Shown here one piece after another: positions 8,989 through 16,851 of a DNA stretch of 64,000 nt. The notes beneath the pieces are model-generated. The model saw nothing but the letters and a program-made list of their open reading frames with translations. It searched no databases and was not told the origin of the DNA. The stretch comes from Ketobacter sp. MCCC 1A13808 (GTDB lineage: Bacteria; Pseudomonadota; Gammaproteobacteria; Pseudomonadales; Ketobacteraceae), in NCBI RefSeq assembly GCF_009746715.1, contig NZ_VRKW01000008.1:175626-239625 (forward strand), given 5' to 3'. A program made the translations under genes and the position numbers. The first letter of the stretch is position 1, and every line of letters starts with the position of its first letter.

Positions 8989-9221
8989 TAAGAATACCGT
9001 TGACTGTGTTACATTTCAACCGCATTAAATCATAATTGATTCAGCCCGCTGTCTGGCTCTGGGGAGCCGGGCAAGAGTTTCGAATAAAGTGGGTTACAGT
9101 TCCGGATTGCAGCGCCCGAGACGAGGCGCAAAAACCATAAAAAGCGGCTTAGTTTAGGTTGATACCTGGCGCAACGTGCGGCTAATTATAATGTTTAAAT
9201 AAGAGGGGCGGGCAGTTTCCG

Positions 9222-11603
9222 ATGTCATCATTTATCTCTACCTTGGTTCGTTTTCGCTGGTACTATTTTCTGGCTTCGATCGCAGTACTGGTTTTCTCTG
9301 TAGCAGGGCTACGCCATTTCGCATTTGATGGTTCACCCCGGGTCTTCTTCTCTGGGAACGATCCATCCTATGAACGCTTTCAAGCTCTGGAAGACACCTA
9401 TGGAAATGATTTCAAGGTGTTTTTTATGCTTTCTGCTCGCGACGGCAGTATATTGGAACCTCGCCATCTGGCTTCATTAAAAGAGATGACTGAACGCGCC
9501 TGGACCCTGCCTTATGTACGCCGGGTGGATTCATTGAGCAACTTCCAGTACACCCACAGCGAGCACGATGAATTGTATGTGGATGACTTTTTCAGTGAGG
9601 AGGTCCTAAATGACCCCGACAAACTGGCCGCCCGTCAAGCGATAGCACTGAAGGACATAGACATTGTAAAACGGCTGGTCACCGCCGATGGCAAGCACGC
9701 AGCCATCGTCCTTTCATTAAGTTTATCCTATGACCAGACCATGACGCCCGAAGCCGGGGACCTGGTGGAAAAGGCTTATGCACTGGCTGATGATATAAAA
9801 GCCGGGAACCCGGATCTGGAGACCTCAGCTACCGGCAGCCTGCTCAGCACCTATCACAACATGCAAGTAGCAGAGGCGGACATGGGGTTGATGATCCCGG
9901 TCATGTTCGGGTTGATGTTCCTTATCCTCGGTCTGTTATTGCGTAGCTTATCAACGGTTTTCGTGTCTTTCATATTGGCCGTATTCACCGCAATGGGCGC
10001 CATGGGATTGGCTTCCTGGTTTGGTATTACGTTCTCCATATTGTCTGTCAATGCCGTCATGATCAGCATCATAGTCACCATGGCTCACTGCATTCATATC
10101 TTTACCCAGCTTTTCAAGGAGCTTCAGACGAAAAGTAAAGCAGAGGCACTGGCAGCAAGCTTGCGGGTTAACTTTTTTGCCGTCAGCGTCACCAGTTTGA
10201 CCACGGTGATTGGATTCTTGAGTTTGAACACAAACGATCTGCCCCCAGCCGTAGCGCTGGGTAATACCGCAGCGATCGGTACGGCTTTAGCGTGGCTTTT
10301 TTCACTCACTTTATTGCCCGCATTGGTTCTACTCTTACCCTTCAAACCTCACAAAACCAGCGAGTTACTGATTGATAGGGTGATGGATAAGCTGGCAGAC
10401 CTTTTGATTGCCAGACGTTATCTGGTGCTACTGGTGATGATTGCGATGTCGGCTCTGATGATCGATCTGAGCTTCCGTAATGACTTCAACGACCGCCTGA
10501 CTGAAACCTTACACAAACCCCATCTGTTTCGGGATGACACCGATAGAATCGATCAGCACTTCGGAGCCATTTATATCGACAGTTTTAATCTGGATTCCGG
10601 AAGCGAATACAATATCGTCGATCCGGAATACCTGAAAAACGTGGACCGTTTCGCTACTTTTTTACGGCAACAACCAGAAATCAGCAGCGTAAGGGCTTTT
10701 TCAGATGTAATCAAACGCCTTAACCAAAGCATGCACAATGATGATCCTGCTTTTTACCGGATTCCGGATGACCGTGAGCTGATTGCGCAGTACCTTTTAA
10801 TGTATGAAATGTCACTGCCTTTTGGCCTGGATCTGGGCGAGCAACTCACGCCGGATCGACGCCGGTCTTTGGTAACAGCTAATATGCCTTCGCTTGATAC
10901 TGCCACTGATATCGATGTTGATCAGCGGATCTGGGCATGGCAGCAAGAAAACCTCCCGCCTGAAATGCAGGATCGTAATCGGGCACTCTCTACGATCTGG
11001 TCTTACCTCACTATTCACAGCCTGAGCAACTCCTTGGAGGGCTCTGCAATCGCGTTACTGTTAATTTCGGTGGTTATGCTGTTTATGTTGCGTTCCGTTC
11101 GGTATGGTTTAATAAGTTTGATTCCCAATATTCTTCCCGCGGCATTCGGCTTCGGCATCTGGTTCCTGTTTTCCGGTGAAATCGGGTTAGGCCTGACCTG
11201 TGTTGTCATCATTACCATCGGAATCGTGGTAGACGACACCGTCCACTTTTTGGTGAAGTATCAAAAAGCATTGAAGGAACACAAAGGCGATGCTGAAAAA
11301 GCCGTTCGTACCACACTGAAGCAGGTGGGATCGGCGCTGTTTATGACGACAGCCGTGTTATCGAGCGGGTTCTTTGTTTTAGCATTATCAAAGATCGTAA
11401 TTAATAGCGCACTGGGTCAGGTGACCACGGTTATTCTATTGGCGGCTTACATCCTGGATATTCTGCTTTTACCGACTCTTTTATTGATTATCGATAGAAA
11501 TCGCAAAGCGGAGTATCAGCAAAAACAAGCAATCAATCCGGACTATGAAGATGATCAACGGCAACCGGAATTGAGCCGCGACAACGACGGGGTGACAGTC
11601 TGA
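9222..11603 (+). CDS. MMPL/RND-superfamily exporter with sterol-sensing-type membrane repeats
   Basis: 793 aa with two repeats of one helix, a large periplasmic loop and five helices. Helix 1 is at about residues 14-30. The first loop runs to about 215, and a second loop follows helix 7 at about 400. The second membrane repeat contains GIVVDDTVHFLVKYQKAL, a signature of RND-superfamily 'predicted exporter' proteins of the MMPL type. These move lipids, hopanoids, sterols or fatty acids across or out of the inner membrane using proton motive force. It stands alone on the plus strand and ends before a strong hairpin. The substrate is likely a lipid or hydrophobic metabolite, given the neighbourhood. 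Confidence 0.9.
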   Translation: MSSFISTLVRFRWYYFLASIAVLVFSVAGLRHFAFDGSPRVFFSGNDPSYERFQALEDTYGNDFKVFFMLSARDGSILEPRHLASLKEMTERAWTLPYVRRVDSLSNFQYTHSEHDELYVDDFFSEEVLNDPDKLAARQAIALKDIDIVKRLVTADGKHAAIVLSLSLSYDQTMTPEAGDLVEKAYALADDIKAGNPDLETSATGSLLSTYHNMQVAEADMGLMIPVMFGLMFLILGLLLRSLSTVFVSFILAVFTAMGAMGLASWFGITFSILSVNAVMISIIVTMAHCIHIFTQLFKELQTKSKAEALAASLRVNFFAVSVTSLTTVIGFLSLNTNDLPPAVALGNTAAIGTALAWLFSLTLLPALVLLLPFKPHKTSELLIDRVMDKLADLLIARRYLVLLVMIAMSALMIDLSFRNDFNDRLTETLHKPHLFRDDTDRIDQHFGAIYIDSFNLDSGSEYNIVDPEYLKNVDRFATFLRQQPEISSVRAFSDVIKRLNQSMHNDDPAFYRIPDDRELIAQYLLMYEMSLPFGLDLGEQLTPDRRRSLVTANMPSLDTATDIDVDQRIWAWQQENLPPEMQDRNRALSTIWSYLTIHSLSNSLEGSAIALLLISVVMLFMLRSVRYGLISLIPNILPAAFGFGIWFLFSGEIGLGLTCVVIITIGIVVDDTVHFLVKYQKALKEHKGDAEKAVRTTLKQVGSALFMTTAVLSSGFFVLALSKIVINSALGQVTTVILLAAYILDILLLPTLLLIIDRNRKAEYQQKQAINPDYEDDQRQPELSRDNDGVTV

Positions 11604-11621
11604 AGGCATCTCACGCTTAAA

Positions 11622-11651
11622 CGGTAAGCCCCTATTGGCGGGGGCTTACCG
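11622..11651. terminator. Hairpin between convergent exporter and membrane-protein genes
   Basis: CGGTAAGCCCC and GGGGCTTACCG form a perfect 11-bp stem with an 8-base loop, exactly between two converging genes. It probably acts in both directions, although no T-run is present. Confidence 0.65.
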
Positions 11652-11658
11652 GACGCTG

Positions 11659-12045
11659 TCATTCTGATGCCTGGCGAGCCAGCCGTTCCTCTTTACGTGT
11701 TACGAACTCACGAAACTCGATTGCCTTATACTTTGGCCGGGGCTGAATACCCCAATCGTCCTGTGCCGTTTTTTGGCCGGCACCTTCGGACGGGCCGAAC
11801 AGGGGGTAGGGATAGATACACTCTCGACTTTCATCAGAAAACCGAACCCGTTCAAATTCAGTGCATATTTCCTGCAAACTCAGTTGCGGCCAGCCATACC
11901 AGATGGCAAGTAGAGGAAAGGTAAATGCACCCTCCAATACCAAGGCGGACAAACAAACAATTAACCCTCGCTGCAGCCACTTGTGCATATTAAAAAAGGC
12001 CGCAGTAGTGCCGAGCGGCAGTTCGTCATGTGGACCACTGTTCAT
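11659..12045 (-). CDS. Membrane-anchored protein of unknown family, operon copy 2
   Basis: 128 aa. One or two hydrophobic segments at about residues 23-50 are followed by a soluble C-terminal part. It is clearly paralogous to 18124-18534. Both share LPLGTT near the start, NMHxWLQRGL before the membrane segment, GWPxLSxxE-(I/V)-C, two conserved cysteines about 23 residues apart, and WGIQPRPxYK followed by an FR and an ERLAR motif at the end. The conserved cysteines could form a periplasmic disulfide or bind metal. I do not recognise the family. It is the last gene of the copy 2 unit, 39 bp after the 232-aa membrane protein. Confidence 0.85.
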   Translation of the reverse strand: MNSGPHDELPLGTTAAFFNMHKWLQRGLIVCLSALVLEGAFTFPLLAIWYGWPQLSLQEICTEFERVRFSDESRECIYPYPLFGPSEGAGQKTAQDDWGIQPRPKYKAIEFREFVTRKEERLARQASE

Positions 12046-12084
12046 AGTCTATCTCCTTAATTCACTTCCACTGTTCCTGATCGC

Positions 12085-12783
12085 TCAGTCTGAGAATATT
12101 TCACGATTAACTGTGTGCAGATAGGGAATTGCCAGAAACGGTGTGATATAGAAAATGTCATAAAGCCACCAACCAATTACCGGAAACACCACCCCTGAAT
12201 ATCGAATATCCGCAAATATGGTCATATTGGCGATATAACCGGCCCAGGCAATAATGCCGAACCAGCAGGTGATAATCAGCCATTGCTGACCCCAACGCTT
12301 CATTTGCAAAAAACCGATAGCAGCAGCAATCCGCATAGCGAACATCAAAGGTAACAAGGCTACCACCCAGGCTTTTTCACCGGGCGCACTTGCGCCACCG
12401 ATCCAAAGTTCGTTGTAATGCCAAAAATAACCCGCGTCGAACATATTGCCCCAGGCTTGCAGGAATACCCGCGCCAATAAGGTATGGTTAGCGACCAGAT
12501 CAAGAGCCCAACCTAAGGTATTGAGGGCGGCGTCCAGCGCCACCAGGTAACCGATTAATGTCACCATAACCGGCCGCACCGAAAAACCCTGTTTCTGTGC
12601 CTGTATCTGAAGATACAAACCACGAAGAAAGAGCGGAAACCCGAATATACCCAGCACGGCGGTTCCCATAATCAAGGTGCCGCTCATAAGCCATTTATCT
12701 GCTCGCCACTGGGCTTCACGGCTCAACCTTTCATGTTCATCCAAACTATGGGTGCTCCCCATGTTCATAGAAGTTGCTGACAT
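12085..12783 (-). CDS. Conserved multi-pass membrane protein of unknown function, operon copy 2
   Basis: 232 aa with about five to six membrane helices. It is paralogous to 18565-19275 (236 aa). Conserved blocks include RADKWxxxGTLxMGT, YFWHYNEL near residue 115, APGEK, QMKRWGQQWLI, a WWxYDIFYITPFLA stretch, and a C-terminal PYLHTVNREIF. The histidine, glutamate and aspartate residues in membrane-edge motifs could bind metal or heme, but this is inference. The start is at 12783 with AAGGAG six bases upstream. It follows the 45-aa microprotein by 10 bp and precedes the 128-aa protein. It has no resemblance to NorB or CuMMO subunits that I can see. Confidence 0.85.
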   Translation of the reverse strand: MSATSMNMGSTHSLDEHERLSREAQWRADKWLMSGTLIMGTAVLGIFGFPLFLRGLYLQIQAQKQGFSVRPVMVTLIGYLVALDAALNTLGWALDLVANHTLLARVFLQAWGNMFDAGYFWHYNELWIGGASAPGEKAWVVALLPLMFAMRIAAAIGFLQMKRWGQQWLIITCWFGIIAWAGYIANMTIFADIRYSGVVFPVIGWWLYDIFYITPFLAIPYLHTVNREIFSD

Positions 12784-12793
12784 AAAATGCTCC

Positions 12794-12931
12794 TTACCAA
12801 TCGCGTTGTGAATACATGTACATCTGGATGAGGAACATGGTCAGCAGGTAGCCGTAACAGACGATTTGAACGGCAATAAGTGCTTTTTTCCGGCGACGAT
12901 CGTGGTCGCTGATGGGTGGATGTTGGTTCAT
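12794..12931 (-). CDS. 45-aa single-helix microprotein B, operon copy 2
   Basis: Short gene of 45 codons plus stop with an excellent AAAGGAG ribosome binding site. The protein has a polar N-terminus ending in DRRRKKA, one hydrophobic helix, and the ending YSQRDW. The basic patch before the helix suggests the N-terminus stays in the cytoplasm. An equivalent gene in operon copy 1 (19281-19415) has the same DRRRKKA, the same helix length and a similar YSxxDW ending, and stands in the same place in front of the 232-236 aa membrane protein. Conservation between copies shows that both are real. It is probably a small subunit of the membrane complex. Confidence 0.85.
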   Translation of the reverse strand: MNQHPPISDHDRRRKKALIAVQIVCYGYLLTMFLIQMYMYSQRDW

Positions 12932-12989
12932 GATAAAGCTCCTTTTTGTTTTTTGTTTTTTGTTATGAGAAAAACCGGCAGCGAATACG

Positions 12990-14519
12990 TTAAGCAGCCA
13001 CCAGTTCCCTGTGAACGTGGGCTAAAACACGGGGTAGGTCGTCAAGACAGCCGATTCGGGTAGACCGACGCTGACCGAACACATCCGGCAAGGGATCCAC
13101 TCGTGCGGGCCCGACACCGATGTAATAAATGGTGATGCCGGCTTCCTCAGATTCTTCAATTGCGTGAGCAACGTCGGCCCAGGCATAGCGCCCCTCGTAT
13201 CCTTCATCTGACATTAAGCCATCCCCCATAATAATCAGCAGACGACGTTCGGAGGGCTGGTCCAGCAGGCGCCGCGTTAAATGGCGAATAGGGGCACCGA
13301 GCCGCGTGTATCCACCGGCCAACAAACCCAAATTTCCGGGAATAATTAGTCTCGGGTCGCTGAAGTCCTTGAGACAGGTGACATCAACACGATGACGGGT
13401 ATTGCCGCTGAAAACAAAAAGCCCATGCCGTTCACGTGCTAATGTCATGGCTTGAGATAATGCGTCTGCGCAGGCTAATTCCAGCTTGAAAATATGCCCC
13501 TGGCGAACCCCGAGTGAGGAACTGCCATCCAACAACAATGCAGTGGAAACATCCCGATTCGCCGGCAATAGTTCACGGAACACCCGCGCCTCTGAATATC
13601 TGCCTGCGCGCACGGTCACGTAATGATTTATGTATTGGTCGACATCAAGATCAGAACCATCTTCTAAACGGTTCCTCATGGCTCGATGAGTATTTGCTTC
13701 AAACCAACGCCGCAAGTTCGCAGCTACCGGTTGCAGCTGTTGTGGCGATTTTTCCAACTTGCGCTCCAGCACGGCAACATGGTCCGGCAAAAAACGTTGT
13801 TTCCAGGCGTTCCACTCCGGGTAGGGGATACCGGCTCTTTGGTCGGAGCGAATTTCAATGTCGTCGTTCTCTGGACGACTGGGTGGTGGCAAATTCGGAT
13901 TTTGGATACCACCATCACCGCCTACAGGTATCGTATGACGACCACGGGACAACTTGCTCTTGGAAGTCCATGGCATACGGCCCCGCATGCGCTGCAACGC
14001 TGCCCTTAAGCCGCTTTCCATGGAAACGGCCTTCGGTAACTGTCCCAGCAACGGGTACTCATTCAATGGGCGCGCCGAATTGGCCAGCAGCTCCACCCGC
14101 GTAATCAGTTCATCGACGTTGATATCGTCTTCGATGACATCAACACCCGGAAGCAAACGCCTGAATTCCGGTAATAGCCCCGGGCATTGTTTTTTCAGCC
14201 AACCAATCGCTGCGCCACCTTCAACCAACAAGAGTGCAGCACGCTCTCTGGTTGATAGGCCCTGTAAGGGGAAATGGGCGATAAGGTCTTTGGTGGGCGA
14301 GCATTGCAACGCTACCCCGCAGGTAATTGATCTGGGATTCCATTGCTCGGACAGAGCCGGGAAGGGCACTTTAATCTGGGTTCGGGAGGCGTTTAAACCG
14401 AAACAGCGGCGCTCTCCGGTATTCAGCACTGCGCCATGCCTGCGGCCTTGGGATAACGCAACGGCAAGAAACGAACAGGATTGCTCAACAATTAGCGCGT
14501 TACTCCCTGGAGCTGGCAT
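12990..14519 (-). CDS. NorD-like VWA-domain protein, operon copy 2
   Basis: 509 aa, NorD/CoxE-like. The C-terminal von Willebrand A domain (about residues 325-509) has the metal-ion-dependent adhesion site DGSSS, a GGYTRLG threonine motif and an IMGDGLMSDEGYEGRYAWAD motif. NorD proteins act with the NorQ MoxR-type ATPase to load metal or activate an enzyme (NorCB, CO dehydrogenase or Rubisco in known cases). The start at 14519 overlaps the microprotein stop as TAATG, which favours it over the ATG ten codons upstream. It is about full-length paralogous to 20273-21805. No MoxR gene follows in this copy, so it may use the ATPase at 19438. Confidence 0.88.
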   Translation of the reverse strand: MPAPGSNALIVEQSCSFLAVALSQGRRHGAVLNTGERRCFGLNASRTQIKVPFPALSEQWNPRSITCGVALQCSPTKDLIAHFPLQGLSTRERAALLLVEGGAAIGWLKKQCPGLLPEFRRLLPGVDVIEDDINVDELITRVELLANSARPLNEYPLLGQLPKAVSMESGLRAALQRMRGRMPWTSKSKLSRGRHTIPVGGDGGIQNPNLPPPSRPENDDIEIRSDQRAGIPYPEWNAWKQRFLPDHVAVLERKLEKSPQQLQPVAANLRRWFEANTHRAMRNRLEDGSDLDVDQYINHYVTVRAGRYSEARVFRELLPANRDVSTALLLDGSSSLGVRQGHIFKLELACADALSQAMTLARERHGLFVFSGNTRHRVDVTCLKDFSDPRLIIPGNLGLLAGGYTRLGAPIRHLTRRLLDQPSERRLLIIMGDGLMSDEGYEGRYAWADVAHAIEESEEAGITIYYIGVGPARVDPLPDVFGQRRSTRIGCLDDLPRVLAHVHRELVAA

Positions 14520-14617
14520 TAAAAAGTGCCTATTGAATCCATAACCCAATACCAGAAATAAACCAATAGGATGGATCCGCCAAAGGCGGCAAACAAGCGT
14601 AAAGCGTCTAGCAACAC
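14519..14617 (-). CDS. 32-aa microprotein A, operon copy 2
   Basis: GTG start with AGGAG eight bases upstream. Its TAA overlaps the NorD-like ATG (TAATG). It encodes one hydrophobic helix ending FWYWVMDSIGTF. The equivalent gene of copy 1 (21808-21918) ends FWYWLMSSLGTF and also shares an RLxxAFG segment at the helix start, so this is a conserved gene rather than a chance frame. It is the first gene of the unit and is translationally coupled to the VWA gene. The function is unknown. A single-helix subunit of a membrane complex is most likely. Confidence 0.8.
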   Translation of the reverse strand: MLLDALRLFAAFGGSILLVYFWYWVMDSIGTF

Positions 14618-14646
14618 GGTGTGTTCTCCTCAGTGCATATTGAATT

Positions 14647-14676
14647 TCAATCTATGATATATAGTGTTCCATAGAT
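14647..14676 (-). promoter_or_regulatory. Probable promoter with overlapping dyad, operon copy 2
   Basis: On the minus strand TTGACT is followed 18-19 bases later by a TATA-rich -10-like element. A dyad ATCTATG / CATAGAT (14650-14676) overlaps this core about 40 bp upstream of the first start codon. This suggests a repressible promoter, possibly for the TetR encoded at 14876-15442. Confidence 0.45.
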
Positions 14677-14844
14677 TTCAATAGTCAAAAATACACCGGA
14701 CAATATTTTTATAGGAAAACAACCTGGAAATTACCTGGCAGCATCTCCTATTCTGAGGTTTTATTCGGGTTCGTGCGCAACGGGATATAACTGGGGATAG
14801 AGAAGATGGATGAAAAAAGGCATTAGCAACCTGTATGAATCAGT

Positions 14845-14860
14845 CTATATCATAGATTGA
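14845..14860 (+). promoter_or_regulatory. Inverted copy of the operator-like sequence
   Basis: CTATATCATAGATTGA is the reverse complement, apart from two missing bases, of the TCAATCTATGATATATAG sequence at 14647-14664. It lies 185 bp away, just behind the TetR stop codon. It could be a second binding site for a looped repressor. Confidence 0.4.
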
Positions 14861-14875
14861 GGCAAGGCCGCTTGG

Positions 14876-15442
14876 TTAAAGAGGCTTGCCGTAGTTTGCT
14901 TCTATAACCGGCGTCACGACGACGGTGTCGAGTATCTCTGCGATTTTTCTAACCGGCTCCGGGTTCGGTTCACGTAGCCACCATGTAAGCAGTTCAATAG
15001 TACCGCTCACGATCAATACGATGCCCAGCTCATTGGATAATCGGCCCTGAGCTGGAGCTTTTTCAATCACGGCTTCACGGGCAAGCCGGAGAAATTCCGC
15101 CCGGCAGGCACTGGCGGCACCACCAGTCAACAAGGTAACCCATATCGCCCGGTGCGCTTTCACATAGCTGAACAACGCCTCGCTGGCAGCACGCAGATTC
15201 TGGGCATACATAATCGGTACAGTCAGGTTGATCAGGCTTGTTACCTGCTCGGACATAACGGCTTCAAGCAGCGCTTCCTTGGTGGGATAATGACGGAAGT
15301 ACGTTGTATAACCGATCCCCGCGTAAGTTGTGATTTCACGAATAGTAATCTGTTCAAATGATCTGACTTCGAGTAATTCCAGCAATGCACTATGCAAGGC
15401 GTCCCGCGACCGAAGCGCACGAGGATCTGTATTTTTCGACAT
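14876..15442 (-). CDS. TetR-family regulator, LLTGGAA subgroup
   Basis: 188 aa. The helix-turn-helix is at about residues 12-55 (RSFEQITIREITTYAGIGYT, then TYFRHYPTKEALLE). The C-terminal domain has WVTLLTGGAA and TIELLTWWL motifs shared with the TetR proteins at 50228-50890 and 55165-55809, so the three are paralogues. It is the last gene downstream of the SDR on the minus strand and lies directly upstream of operon copy 2, whose promoter holds two operator-like repeats. Confidence 0.9.
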   Translation of the reverse strand: MSKNTDPRALRSRDALHSALLELLEVRSFEQITIREITTYAGIGYTTYFRHYPTKEALLEAVMSEQVTSLINLTVPIMYAQNLRAASEALFSYVKAHRAIWVTLLTGGAASACRAEFLRLAREAVIEKAPAQGRLSNELGIVLIVSGTIELLTWWLREPNPEPVRKIAEILDTVVVTPVIEANYGKPL

Positions 15443-15489
15443 TAGAAGCTTAGATTTTCCGAATGGAAGAGGGTATATCCTATCATCGT

Positions 15490-15515
15490 GGTGTCAGGCT
15501 AGCCAACCTGACACC
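15490..15515. promoter_or_regulatory. Inverted repeat between SDR and TetR genes
   Basis: GGTGTCAGG and CCTGACACC form a perfect 9-bp inverted repeat with an 8-base centre (CTAGCCAA), 48 bp upstream of the TetR start and just after the SDR stop. No T-run follows on either strand. It may be a weak terminator of the P450 operon or an operator for the TetR gene. Confidence 0.5.
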
Positions 15516-15535
15516 TACGAATACAAGACATTGAC

Positions 15536-16426
15536 CTACGAAAGCGTGCTTGCCTCTAGGTTGGCAGAGCGTGTCAGTTTTTCGGCATCGACAGGCTCAA
15601 CACCGGTCAGCCTGCAACTTTCTTCATATAACCAGTTGCTTAACTTAAGATCATTCAATTTCCGGGATTTAGGTAAGGGACCCTGCGATGAAATAAACTC
15701 ACCGGTTCGGTTGTTCCACCCATCAGCCACCGCCATTTCCTGAATGTGCTTTCCGGAAAACTCCGCAGAGACTAAAAATTTACGCAACGCCTTGTAGATA
15801 AACCCCGGTATGTTCCGGAAAAAATCTGAATCCACGTAGCCCGGGTGCACTGCGTTACTGGTCATGTTAACGGGCAGCCGACGAGAAAGCTCATTACTAA
15901 GCATGACATTCGCCAATTTCGACTGCCCGTAAGCAGGCATTCCCCATAGATATAATTTACGGCCCCGGAATGTATTGGGTTTTATATTGCCCATCATATG
16001 CCCCACGGAAGACACATGAACGATGCGCGCAGCAGGCGCCTTGCTTAAAACAGGGAGCAGCAAGTGCGATAATAAAAAATGCCCCAGGTAGTTCACACCG
16101 AACTGCATTTCGAAGCCTTCCGCCGTGTATTCCTCACTCATCGGGTAGATACCGGCATTGTTGACCAAGGCATCCACAACAGGAAAATCCCGTTCGATGG
16201 TTTCCGCAAATTTGCGAATGCTATCGAATGAACCCAGGTCAAGCGGACGAATCCAGACATCCGCATTCGGATCCAACTGTAAAATTTCCTGTTTTGCTTT
16301 CTCTGCCTTTGGCATGCTGCGGCACGCGAGAATAACACGCTGCTTTGCCAGAGCAGCGTGCTTAGCGGTGATAAATCCGATGCCGGCATTACTGCCGGTT
16401 ATCAGAATGGTTTTCTTATAAGTCAA
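15536..16426 (-). CDS. SDR, retinol dehydrogenase-like branch
   Basis: 296 aa. Cofactor motif TGSNAGIG at residues 11-18, NNAG near 92-95, catalytic Ser in HVSSVGH near 138-144 and YGQSK near 166-170, then HPGYVDSDF. The NNAGIY, FGVNYLGHF and HPG features are those of the RDH11/WWOX-like SDR branch acting on hydrophobic alcohols. The gene is downstream of the P450 and the 110-aa domain protein, so it may oxidise the P450 product. Confidence 0.9.
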   Translation of the reverse strand: MTYKKTILITGSNAGIGFITAKHAALAKQRVILACRSMPKAEKAKQEILQLDPNADVWIRPLDLGSFDSIRKFAETIERDFPVVDALVNNAGIYPMSEEYTAEGFEMQFGVNYLGHFLLSHLLLPVLSKAPAARIVHVSSVGHMMGNIKPNTFRGRKLYLWGMPAYGQSKLANVMLSNELSRRLPVNMTSNAVHPGYVDSDFFRNIPGFIYKALRKFLVSAEFSGKHIQEMAVADGWNNRTGEFISSQGPLPKSRKLNDLKLSNWLYEESCRLTGVEPVDAEKLTRSANLEASTLS

Positions 16427-16484
16427 AATGTTTCCCCCTGCGATCCCCGAATCCGCTAATCCGGAGCGAACTTGTTATCGCTAT

Positions 16485-16817
16485 CTATTTTTTTACGCCG
16501 GTAAATGGAAATTTACCCATAATGGCTGCGTTGACATGCCCACTGATCGAGTCGCCTTCTACAACGCCACGGAATTTCAGTGATAACGGAAGTGGCTTTT
16601 TGATTTTGTTAATCCAGGCGATTTCACCATTACCACTGTCGTAACTGAGATCCAACAAATCTTCGACCTGACCCATTGCGGACTGGGTTCCAATTAGTTC
16701 ACCGTTGTTGTCTTTCAACTCTAACGTGGTTTCCTGCGGCCCGGTGGGGCCATGAATAGTGACAGACCAAACGCCAATAACCGAATCGGGGATGTTGATA
16801 TCTGAATTGTTTTCCAT
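16485..16817 (-). CDS. Stand-alone small-domain protein (homologous to the C-terminus of 51049-52485)
   Basis: 110 aa without signal or membrane segment. The whole protein aligns with the C-terminal ~100 residues of the DapB-like protein at 51049-52485. Shared features are WSVTxxGPTGxQET near the start, a central (A/S)WIN(K/Q)xxKP, an F-(R/Q)-G-(V/I)-(V/I)-EG block and a final MGK-(F/Y)-PFT. The pattern is compatible with a small beta-barrel, perhaps ligand binding. It lies between the P450 and the SDR genes, 34 bp from the P450. The function is unknown. Confidence 0.82.
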   Translation of the reverse strand: MENNSDINIPDSVIGVWSVTIHGPTGPQETTLELKDNNGELIGTQSAMGQVEDLLDLSYDSGNGEIAWINKIKKPLPLSLKFRGVVEGDSISGHVNAAIMGKFPFTGVKK

Positions 16818-16851
16818 AATAAGTCTCTCTTCTCAAAATAAAATGATTAGG

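Noticed and set aside
12085..12783. Copper membrane monooxygenase (PmoC/AmoC) or NorB subunit
   Set aside because: Similar length to PmoC, but the conserved Asp-His-His motif of PmoC and the heme-copper histidines of NorB could not be found.
13514..14544. Two 196-codon plus-strand frames
   Set aside because: Both are antisense to the VWA gene, whose motifs and paralogue prove the minus strand to be coding.
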